From NCBI GenBank assembly GCA_030148865.1, contig JASBSR010000021.1, forward strand, positions 1-64,000: a stretch of 64,000 nucleotides of DNA. The letters are read 5' to 3'. A model generated the notes under the pieces. It was given only the letters and a program-made list of their open reading frames with translations. It had not been told where the DNA came from and did no database searches. A program made the position numbers and the translations under genes. This document shows, piece after piece, positions 57,284 to 64,000 of the stretch (its first letter is position 1; each line of letters opens with the position of its first letter). This stretch comes from Gammaproteobacteria bacterium. GTDB lineage: Bacteria > Pseudomonadota > Gammaproteobacteria > SZUA-229.

Positions 57284-58429
57284 TTAATCCAGGCGTTTTC
57301 TGAATCTGAGCGAAGCGATAATCAGTCCGCCCAGGGTAAACAGAGCCAGCCAGTAAACGTCATGTGTCATATGGATGATTTCCACATCTCTCAATACCAC
57401 GCCGCGTATCAGGCGCATGAAGTGAGTTGCCGGTAGAGCTTCAGCAATATACTGCGCCGCGCGTGGCATACCTTCATAAGGAAACATAAAGCCGGATAAA
57501 AGAATAGAGGGTAATAATATAAATATGGTCATTTGCATGGACTGTAACTGGTTTTTGGCAATGGTGGAAATCACCAGTCCGAGAGTGAGGCTAGCGGTAA
57601 TAAATAAAAAAGTAGCACCAGTCAGTTGCAACAGACCGCCATTAATGGGGACATAAAATAAAATATGCCCCAGGCCCAGAATAATACTCACCTGGATGGC
57701 ACCGATAAAAATATACGGAATGATTTTTCCCAGCATTAATTCAATCGAGCGCACAGGAGTGGTGATTAACATTTCCATATTGCCTCGTTCTCTTTCTCGC
57801 ACGATGGCGGCCGAGGTAAACATAATCATCGTCATGGTTAAAATGATTGCCACCAGACCGGGTACGATATTCACTGCTGTACGTTGTTCGGGGTTGTACA
57901 GCAGGGTGACTTCGAAGGTGGCAGTGTTGCGGTTTGCCGGTTTATCCAGTAACTCAACCAGTGGCATATTTCTCAGACTTTTGATCGCCGCTGCAATGAC
58001 TGTATCAGAACCATCGACCAGCCATTGCGCTACTGGTCGACTGGTTTCTTCATCGCTGGAGGGAGGCAAGCCCAGGCCCACGGATGGATTGCGTGCCAGT
58101 CGCTGGCTGACGTCGTTCGGTATGATCAACGCAGCTCTAATTTCGGCATTGGCGATTGCTGCCTGTGCCTGTTGTACATTTATATAGTGTTGGTTAAATG
58201 TTACGACCTGGGTGGCTTCGATAGTCTGGATCAAAACCCGACTGAGTCCACTATTGCTCTGATTCACCACGCCCACCGGAATGTGACGAATATTGGTGTT
58301 AATCGCGTAGCCAAACAGCACCAGTTGTATCAGCGGTATCATGACGATCATGCCAAATGTCATTTTATCACGTTTGAGCTGGATGAGTTCTTTGCCGACA
58401 ATGGCGCGTATACGCAATAAAGACTTCAT
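57284..58429 (-). CDS. ABC-2 type exporter permease
   Basis: A 381-residue permease with one N-terminal membrane helix, a large periplasmic domain (about 45-175) and five C-terminal helices (about 185-375). It has the ABC-2 family segment REREGNMEMLITTPVRSIELMLGKIIPY. The layout matches YhhJ/YbhS-type permeases that work with a HlyD-like adaptor. Its start overlaps the ATPase stop by 4 bases. It is the last gene of a three-gene exporter; the substrate is not visible. Confidence 0.9.
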   Translation of the reverse strand: MKSLLRIRAIVGKELIQLKRDKMTFGMIVMIPLIQLVLFGYAINTNIRHIPVGVVNQSNSGLSRVLIQTIEATQVVTFNQHYINVQQAQAAIANAEIRAALIIPNDVSQRLARNPSVGLGLPPSSDEETSRPVAQWLVDGSDTVIAAAIKSLRNMPLVELLDKPANRNTATFEVTLLYNPEQRTAVNIVPGLVAIILTMTMIMFTSAAIVRERERGNMEMLITTPVRSIELMLGKIIPYIFIGAIQVSIILGLGHILFYVPINGGLLQLTGATFLFITASLTLGLVISTIAKNQLQSMQMTIFILLPSILLSGFMFPYEGMPRAAQYIAEALPATHFMRLIRGVVLRDVEIIHMTHDVYWLALFTLGGLIIASLRFRKRLD

Positions 58430-59352
58430 TGTCTGCTGGTTCCTGTACTGGTGACAAACACGTCTTCAAGGCTGGGTCGGGCGAGAGTTAAAACATCGTC
58501 AGCATTCATGCAGGCTTGCCGGGTGAGAAAGGCAACTGGATCGGGAATGCTATCTTTAACCAGAACCCGCAGGCGTGCGCCCAGTTGCGCGGCCGAGATC
58601 ACCTCTGGCAAATTTAGTAACTTTTGTTTGAGCTGGCGCAGGTTCGATGAGGCAATTTCGACAACCTGTGCGCCAATGTTTCGCATAAGCTCGTCGGGCG
58701 CGCCATCGGCACGCTTGATCCCGGTTTCTAATATTGCCAGCTTATGACAGCGCTCGGCTTCATCCATATAGTGAGTGGAGACCAGAATACTGGTGCCCAG
58801 GTCGCTAAGATCGAACAGTTGCTCCCAGAATTCGCGACGATTTTCTGGATCAACAGCCGAGGTGGGTTCATCTAAAAATAATAATTCAGGTTTGTGCAGG
58901 GTTGCTGCCGATAAGCTGAGTCGCTGGCGTTGGCCACCACTCATGCTCCCTGCTAATTGCTGCTTTTTTTTCTGCAGGCCATAAACGCTTAACAGTTCCT
59001 CAATGCGCTGTTTTTGTGAGCGAGCTGGCAGGCTATAAATGTTGGCAATAAACTCAAGATTTTCCTGCACAGTCAAATCATCATAAAGAGAAAACTTTTG
59101 CGTCATGTAACCAATGTGCAGGCGCAGTTTTTCCGCATCTTCAGGCAGGGTGTAGCCAAGTACCTGCACTTTGCCGGAGCTGGGTTTTAACAGGCCGGTT
59201 AGTATCCGAATGGCGGTAGTCTTGCCACTGCCATTGGGGCCTAAAAACCCGTAGATCCGACTTTTTTCGACTTCCAGATCCAGCGCCTGTATGGCTTTTA
59301 CATCACCGAAGTTTCGGCTTAATTTTTCAGCTCTGATGACATAATCGCTCAC
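58426..59352 (-). CDS. ABC transporter ATPase
   Basis: A 308-residue ATPase. Walker A is GPNGSGKTT (38-46), the signature MSGGQ is at 137-141, and Walker B is LLFLDEPTSAVD (about 157-168). The C-terminal extension (about 225-300) is typical of drug-export ATPases of the CcmA/DrrA type. It overlaps both neighbours by 4 bases, so all three exporter genes are translationally coupled. Only one nucleotide-binding domain is encoded, unlike the fused YbhF or RbbA proteins. Confidence 0.92.
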   Translation of the reverse strand: MSDYVIRAEKLSRNFGDVKAIQALDLEVEKSRIYGFLGPNGSGKTTAIRILTGLLKPSSGKVQVLGYTLPEDAEKLRLHIGYMTQKFSLYDDLTVQENLEFIANIYSLPARSQKQRIEELLSVYGLQKKKQQLAGSMSGGQRQRLSLSAATLHKPELLFLDEPTSAVDPENRREFWEQLFDLSDLGTSILVSTHYMDEAERCHKLAILETGIKRADGAPDELMRNIGAQVVEIASSNLRQLKQKLLNLPEVISAAQLGARLRVLVKDSIPDPVAFLTRQACMNADDVLTLARPSLEDVFVTSTGTSRQ

Positions 59353-60293
59353 GGCAGCTCAACTTGTGCCGGCACGCCGTTGGGCAGTGCCTGCTCACTG
59401 TCGGGCAACTGCACTTCTGCCAGATACATCAGGCGTGAGCGTTCTTCCTGATTCATGGCATAGTACGGGGTAAAGGCGGGCTCGTTCGAGATCCAGCGCA
59501 ATTGTCCCTGAACGGGTTTTTCAATGCCATCGACATGCACGACTAATGTATCGCCGATTTTGAGTTTTACCCGATAGGGTTCGGGAACATAGACCCGGGC
59601 AAAGGGGGCCTTGCCGGCGAGGACGATCGCCAGTGGACTGCCGATAGTGACGCGCTCACCCAGATTCCAGGGCAGGTTATCGAGAATGCCATCGCGCGTG
59701 GCAACGATGGATAAATCGCTCAGACGCCTGGTTTCGCTTTTCAGCACCGCGATGGTGGCGTTTAAAGTGGCTTCGGCGGCGCGTAAATCTTCCTCACGAG
59801 CACCGTTGGTAAGCACCAGCAGTGCTTCCTGTGCGCTTTGCAAACTGGCCTGATTGCTATCCCGCGTTGCCCGCGCCTTGTCAAAATCGGCCTGACTGGC
59901 CAGCTTATCTCGCTGCAAATCTCGAATACGTGCGTGGTGGGCCTGACTCTCCAGCAGTGCTGCACGCGCACCAGCGACCCGGGCTCTTGCTGCAGCGAGC
60001 TCTTCAGTTCTGGCGCCGTGCTGTAATTTTTCGAGATTAGCTCGGGCCTGCACCACCTCTGCGTTCGCCTTATCGACTCTGGCTTTTTGCAGTGTGTCGT
60101 CAAGTTGTACCAGTAAAGTGCCTTTGCTGACTGTAGTGCCTGCGGCAACAGGTAGTGCAACAATCACTTCATTAGTAGTGGCGGTCTGTGCAATGCGCTC
60201 GCGTTCCAGTGTACCCAGAGCGAGATGTTGTGACTGATCACCACAGGCGGCTAGTAGTAAGAAAATGAGGCTAAAGTAAAAACGCATAATCAT
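59349..60293 (-). CDS. HlyD-family membrane-fusion lipoprotein
   Basis: A 314-residue adaptor. The N-terminal signal ends in the lipobox LAAC (Cys near residue 17). A biotinyl-lipoyl strand pair, a long alpha-helical hairpin (about 78-175, Ala/Arg/Glu-rich) and beta-barrel domains (about 195-310) follow. It would link the ABC-2 permease to an outer-membrane channel, YbhG/YhiI style. No TolC gene lies in the window. An in-frame ATG at 60287 is also possible. It heads the exporter operon and is divergent from cysS. Confidence 0.9.
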   Translation of the reverse strand: MIMRFYFSLIFLLLAACGDQSQHLALGTLERERIAQTATTNEVIVALPVAAGTTVSKGTLLVQLDDTLQKARVDKANAEVVQARANLEKLQHGARTEELAAARARVAGARAALLESQAHHARIRDLQRDKLASQADFDKARATRDSNQASLQSAQEALLVLTNGAREEDLRAAEATLNATIAVLKSETRRLSDLSIVATRDGILDNLPWNLGERVTIGSPLAIVLAGKAPFARVYVPEPYRVKLKIGDTLVVHVDGIEKPVQGQLRWISNEPAFTPYYAMNQEERSRLMYLAEVQLPDSEQALPNGVPAQVELP

Positions 60294-60441
60294 AACCCGT
60301 TAACGAGGAGGCGAGTCCAACGGCTAAATAGTACCGTGCGGCCCGATTTGATACCAGTACGCTCTTCTATTCCCTGTATATTCGCGCAATTCCGGGATTT
60401 CCGTTAATATCGCGTACACGAAATAATTACAGAATAGTGCT

Positions 60442-61821
60442 ATGTTGCAAATCCATAACAGCCTGACTCGCAAAAAAGAAGCCTTCACCCCGATCGAGCC
60501 CGGTAAGGTGCGGATGTACGTTTGTGGCATGACGGTGTACGACCTGTGTCATCTGGGCCATGCGCGGGTGCTAGTGGTGTTTGACACCGTGGTGCGTTAC
60601 TTGCGCGCAGCGGGTTATGAGGTGAACTACATCCGTAATATTACCGACATCGATGACAAGATTATCATGCGTGCCAATGAAAACGGTGAAACTATCGGAG
60701 AACTGACCGAGCGTTTTATCACCGCGATGCACGAGGATGCTGCTGCCCTGGGAGTGTTGTCGCCGAGCGAGGAGCCGCGTGCGACCGCGTCGATGCAGGA
60801 TATTATCGACATGGTGCAGACTCTGATCGACAAAGGTTTTGCTTACGCAGCAGATAACGGTGATGTGTATTATTCAGTGAGCAGCTTTGCTGCTTACGGA
60901 AAACTTTCCGGTAAAAAACTCAAAGACCTGCGCGCTGGTGAACGCGTCACGGTAGATGAACATAAAAAAGACCCACTCGATTTTGTGCTGTGGAAAGCCG
61001 CAAAACCGGATGAACCGAGCTGGGATTCCCCCTGGGGTAAAGGCCGACCCGGCTGGCACATCGAGTGTTCGGCAATGTCGACCTGCTGTCTGGGCAATCA
61101 TTTCGATATTCATGGCGGTGGGCAGGATTTACAGTTTCCGCATCATGAAAATGAAATCGCACAATCGGAAGCCGCCACCGGCGAAAAATTCGTTAATCTC
61201 TGGATGCACAATGGTTTTGTCCGCGTCAATGATGAAAAAATGTCGAAGTCATTGCATAACTTTTTTACTGTGCGCGAGATTCTAAAACTGTATAAAGGTG
61301 AAGAAATTCGTTATTTTGTGCTCGCCAGTCATTACCGCAGCCCGCTGAATTATTCCGATCAACTGCTGGACTCTGCGCGGGTGGCATTAAATCGTTTGTA
61401 CAATGCACTGCGTGGTATTGAAATATCGGGCAAAGTGATCGCGAGCGAATATACCCAGCGTTTCAACAAAGCCATGGATGATGATTTTAATACTCCCGAA
61501 GCCATGGCAGTATTGTTTGAACTGGCGAACCATGTCAACCGCGAACGCAACATGTCAGCCGACGTAGCAGCACAGCTGGCGGCGGAATTAAAACAGCTCG
61601 CCAATGTACTCGGTCTGCTGGAAGCGGATGTGGAAAGTTATTTGCAGAGCGCTGCGGGTGTGGATGACGATGCTGAAAAAATTGAAGCGCTGATCGCGCA
61701 ACGTTTAAAAGCGCGCGCAGATAAAAACTGGGCAGATGCCGATCGTATCCGCGATGAGTTACAGGCGATGAATGTGGTGCTGGAAGACGAAGATGGTAAA
61801 ACCATCTGGCGTCGTGGCTAG
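60442..61821 (+). CDS. cysS: Cysteinyl-tRNA synthetase
   Basis: A 459-residue class I synthetase, near the E. coli length of 461. C28 of the zinc site lies in YVCGMTVYD, the HIGH motif is HLGH (37-40), zinc ligands include HIECS and HHENE, and KMSKS is in [10 protein letters not shown] (about 266-270). The C-terminal helical region with ADRIRDEL is typical. It charges tRNA-Cys. The gene is divergent from the exporter operon and followed by a 699-base region of repeats. Confidence 0.96.
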   Translation: MLQIHNSLTRKKEAFTPIEPGKVRMYVCGMTVYDLCHLGHARVLVVFDTVVRYLRAAGYEVNYIRNITDIDDKIIMRANENGETIGELTERFITAMHEDAAALGVLSPSEEPRATASMQDIIDMVQTLIDKGFAYAADNGDVYYSVSSFAAYGKLSGKKLKDLRAGERVTVDEHKKDPLDFVLWKAAKPDEPSWDSPWGKGRPGWHIECSAMSTCCLGNHFDIHGGGQDLQFPHHENEIAQSEAATGEKFVNLWMHNGFVRVNDEKMSKSLHNFFTVREILKLYKGEEIRYFVLASHYRSPLNYSDQLLDSARVALNRLYNALRGIEISGKVIASEYTQRFNKAMDDDFNTPEAMAVLFELANHVNRERNMSADVAAQLAAELKQLANVLGLLEADVESYLQSAAGVDDDAEKIEALIAQRLKARADKNWADADRIRDELQAMNVVLEDEDGKTIWRRG

Positions 61822-61846
61822 TATAAGTTTTAAAAACTCACCGCTG

Positions 61847-61873
61847 AACCACGCAGGCACAAAGAAAAATATA
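61847..61873 (+). repeat. Dispersed repeat, AACCACGCAGGCACAAAG type
   Basis: The sequence AACCACGCAGGCACAAAG then AAAAATAT. A related copy in the same direction is at 62346-62372 and an inverted one at 62446-62485, so the pair brackets the GIY-YIG element. Confidence 0.5.
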
Positions 61874-61890
61874 TTCGTGTTTACAGCGAT

Positions 61891-61917
61891 GTCATTCCGG
61901 CGAATGCCGGAATCCAG
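61891..61917 (+). repeat. 27-bp hairpin repeat, left copy
   Basis: GTC, the stem ATTCCGGC, loop GAAT, stem GCCGGAAT and CCAG. The exact reverse complement occurs at 62281-62307. The copy ends 20 bases before the GIY-YIG start codon. Confidence 0.9.
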
Positions 61918-61937
61918 GGATGGTGAAAAGGGGCAAT

Positions 61938-62230
61938 ATGGAACGGCAGCCGTGTGTATATATTTTGGCAAATAGACGAAATGGAACTTTATATACAGGA
62001 GTTACTTCCTCTCTATTAAAGCGAGTTTGGGAGCACAAGAATAATGTCATAGAAGGTTTTACTAAGCGATATAGTGTGCATACTCTGGTTTGGTATGAGG
62101 TGCATGAAACGATGGAATCAGCTATTCATCGGGAAAAAAGATTAAGAACTGGAAACGTGTATGGAAGATAAAAACAATTGAGACAACAAATCCACAATGG
62201 CGAGATTTGTATCCTGAATTGTTGTTATGA
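61938..62230 (+). pseudogene. GIY-YIG family endonuclease gene with a frameshift
   Basis: The first frame (ATG at 61938, AAGGGG site) encodes VYILANRRNGTLYTGVTSSL, with the GIY-YIG motifs as VYI and YTG, then an Arg in LLKRVWEHK and a catalytic-type Glu in HREK. It runs into unrelated sequence after the A6 run at 62134-62139. Adding one A there restores IKNWKRVWKIKTIE and NPQWRDLYPELLL up to a TGA at 62230, the usual C-terminus of this roughly 95-residue family. The break could be real, phase-variable or a sequencing error. It lies between inverted copies of a 27-bp repeat. Confidence 0.8.
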
Positions 62231-62280
62231 AGTTTGGTTTGTAATGGATGTGGTGTGGTAAATCTGGGTGCAGGAGTAGT

Positions 62281-62307
62281 CTGGATTCCGGCATTCGCCG
62301 GAATGAC
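62281..62307 (-). repeat. 27-bp hairpin repeat, right copy (inverted)
   Basis: An exact reverse complement of 61891-61917, 51 bases after the GIY-YIG stop. Together the two copies flank the nuclease gene. Confidence 0.9.
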
Positions 62308-62345
62308 GATGACCCGGCTGAGGTTTGAATGGAGTGATGGGTGAT

Positions 62346-62372
62346 TAACGCAGAAGCGCAAAGAAAAAATAT
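62346..62372 (+). repeat. Dispersed repeat, AACGCAGAAGCGCAAAG type
   Basis: AACGCAGAAGCGCAAAG followed by AAAAAATAT. It parallels the copy at 61847-61873 on the other side of the GIY-YIG gene. Confidence 0.5.
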
Positions 62373-62445
62373 TTCTGAAGATTTATATAAGGTATGAAAT
62401 CACATGTGCACTAGCCTTTCGCAATATGAAATAGATAAATTCATT

Positions 62446-62485
62446 AAAAACTCTGCGCCTTTGCGCCTCCGCGTTCTCTGCGTTT
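62446..62485 (-). repeat. Dispersed repeat, inverted copy upstream of parC
   Basis: On the minus strand it reads AAACGCAGAGAACGCGGAGG then CGCAAAGGCGCAGAG, the same family as at 7937 and 62346. It faces the 62346 copy as an inverted pair and lies just upstream of parC. Confidence 0.5.
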
Positions 62486-62520
62486 AATAACTGAAACATA
62501 AAAAGTGGAAGCACCCAATC

Positions 62521-64000
62521 ATGGCAAGCGTAACTGCTGACGATAACATCGAACTCTTACCTTTAAAGGAATTTACGGAACGATCCTATCTGGATTATTC
62601 CATGTACGTGATTCTGGATCGCGCGCTGCCGCATATCGGTGACGGTCTTAAGCCGGTGCAGCGGCGTATTGTTTACGCCATGTCCGAACTGGGGTTGAAG
62701 GCGGGTTCCAAGTTCAAGAAGTCGGCGCGCACCGTGGGTGATGTGCTTGGCAAGTTTCATCCACACGGTGACTCAGCCTGTTATGAGGCTATGGTGCTGA
62801 TGGCGCAGCCTTTTTCCTATCGCTATCCATTGTTGCAGGGGCAGGGCAACTGGGGCTCGCCGGATGATCCAAAATCCTTCGCTGCGATGCGCTACACCGA
62901 ATCGCGTCTTTCCGCGTATGCCGATTTACTCCTGTCTGAACTGGGACAGGGCACGGTGGAATGGCAGCCTAATTTTGATGGCAGTCTGAAAGAACCGGTG
63001 CTGTTGCCTGCGCAGGTGCCGAATGTATTGCTTAATGGCGCCACGGGTATTGCCGTTGGCATGACTACGGATATTCCACCGCATAACCTGCGTGAAGTCG
63101 TGTCTGCCTGTATACATCTGTTGCAGAATCCAAAGGCCACGGTAAAAGAGTTAACTAAATTTATTCCCGGTCCGGATTATCCGACCGATGCGGAGATCAT
63201 TACCCCCAAAGCCGATCTGCTGCAGATGTACGAGAAAGGCAATGGCAGCCTGCGCATGCGCGCGCGCTATGAACGGGAAAACGGCGACATCATCATTACT
63301 GCACTGCCGCATCAGGCTTCACCGGCAAAGATCCTGGAACAGATTGCCGCACAGATGAATGCGAAGAAACTACCGATGGTAGTGGATATTCGTGACGAGT
63401 CGGATCATGAAAACCCGACCCGGCTGGTGATCATTCCCCGCTCTAACCGGGTAGATGCCGATGAGTTAATGACTCACCTGTTTGCGACCACCGATCTGGA
63501 ACGCAGTTACCGCATCAACATGAACATGATCGGCCTCAATGGGCGTCCGGCGGTCAGGAATCTTGTCCAGTTGTTGAATGAATGGCTGAGATTCCGAACT
63601 GAAACCGTGCGTCGGCGTCTGCAATATCGTCTGGACAGGATCACACGTCGGCTGCATATCCTCGATGGCCTGCTGGTTGCCTATCTTAATATTGACGAAG
63701 TCATTCGCATTATCCGCGAAAATGACAAGCCCAAACCGGTATTGATGAAACGCTTCAAACTCAGTGATGAGCAGGCCGAGGCGATTCTGGAATTGAAACT
63801 GCGCCATCTGGCCAAACTTGAGGAAATGGGCATTCGCGCCGAGCAGAAGGAACTCAGTGAGGAACGTGACAACCTGGAAAAAACCCTGTCATCGAAACAG
63901 CGGCTGAAAACCCTGATTCGTAAGGAACTGGAGGCGGTGATTGAAGAACACGGCGATGATCGTCGTTCACCGATTGTTGAGCGCGAGGCGGCTCAGGCCA
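62521..64000 (+). CDS. parC: DNA topoisomerase IV subunit A (N-terminal part)
   Basis: The frame from ATG 62521 is open to the end of the window (about 493 codons of a roughly 740-residue protein). It matches E. coli ParC closely: [12 protein letters not shown], the winged helix [20 protein letters not shown], the catalytic Tyr (Y125) in RYTESRL, and [10 protein letters not shown]. Topoisomerase IV decatenates daughter chromosomes. The residues equivalent to E. coli Ser80 and Glu84 are Ser85 and Glu89, the quinolone-sensitive state. No parE is visible. Confidence 0.96.
   Translation, partial: MASVTADDNIELLPLKEFTERSYLDYSMYVILDRALPHIGDGLKPVQRRIVYAMSELGLKAGSKFKKSARTVGDVLGKFHPHGDSACYEAMVLMAQPFSYRYPLLQGQGNWGSPDDPKSFAAMRYTESRLSAYADLLLSELGQGTVEWQPNFDGSLKEPVLLPAQVPNVLLNGATGIAVGMTTDIPPHNLREVVSACIHLLQNPKATVKELTKFIPGPDYPTDAEIITPKADLLQMYEKGNGSLRMRARYERENGDIIITALPHQASPAKILEQIAAQMNAKKLPMVVDIRDESDHENPTRLVIIPRSNRVDADELMTHLFATTDLERSYRINMNMIGLNGRPAVRNLVQLLNEWLRFRTETVRRRLQYRLDRITRRLHILDGLLVAYLNIDEVIRIIRENDKPKPVLMKRFKLSDEQAEAILELKLRHLAKLEEMGIRAEQKELSEERDNLEKTLSSKQRLKTLIRKELEAVIEEHGDDRRSPIVEREAAQA

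Overview
The window looks like chromosomal DNA of a gammaproteobacterium of medium GC content. Evidence: a ZipA cell-division anchor next to ligA and smc, a fused MnmC, SlyX, CysZ, a ParC close to the E. coli protein, and the divergent rluC/rne pair. The heme, c-di-GMP, TonB and multi-sensor genes suggest a free-living, metal- and redox-sensing organism. I cannot name the genus.

Layout. 1-141: end of an IS3-type insertion sequence beside a tRNA-Leu(CAA). 554-2281: yciI-yciB, divergent from yciO. 2399-7920: M50 protease, trpS, scpA, scpB, rluB and a tandem-thioredoxin exported protein, all on +. 8067-10823: yciK and mnmC, divergent. 10798-15371: a diheme cytochrome c peroxidase-like gene coupled to a large GGDEF/EAL protein. 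15577-18375: pentapeptide protein, small conserved protein, SPFH-NfeD pair. 18422-21169: slyX-cysZ and an FGGY kinase with queF. 21290-28952: smc-zipA-ligA, a CHASE2 relic, pdxJ. 29086-34816: TonB receptor, ABC-type binding protein, hybrid histidine kinase. 34957-37214: cysM-rlmD. 37226-43274: a four-gene minus-strand unit (membrane-anchored class III aminotransferase, PHP/GT4 fusion, phosphatidylserine decarboxylase, Mpo1-like membrane protein). 43697-47943: CHASE2 Ser/Thr kinase, PP2C phosphatase, FHA protein. 48118-50706: rluC-HAD phosphatase-sppA, divergent from rne (51151-53604). 53659-60293: LMW phosphatase, a DUF3859-like lipoprotein, a secreted Cys-rich protein, an HlyD/ABC exporter. 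60442 to the end: cysS, a frameshifted GIY-YIG nuclease gene between inverted copies of a 27-bp hairpin repeat, and the start of parC.

Most of the window is conserved housekeeping: translation (trpS, cysS, rluB, rluC, rlmD, mnmC, yciO, queF, tRNA), chromosome maintenance (scpAB, smc, zipA, ligA, parC) and RNA decay (rne). The parts that deserve attention are the aminotransferase/PHP-GT4/Psd/Mpo1-like operon, which looks like an uncharacterised membrane-lipid or glycolipid pathway; the GIY-YIG gene boxed by inverted hairpin repeats, which resembles a nuclease-plus-repeat genetic element; the heme protein/c-di-GMP pair; the two signalling cassettes; and a secreted Cys-rich protein of unknown family preceded by a structured intergenic region.
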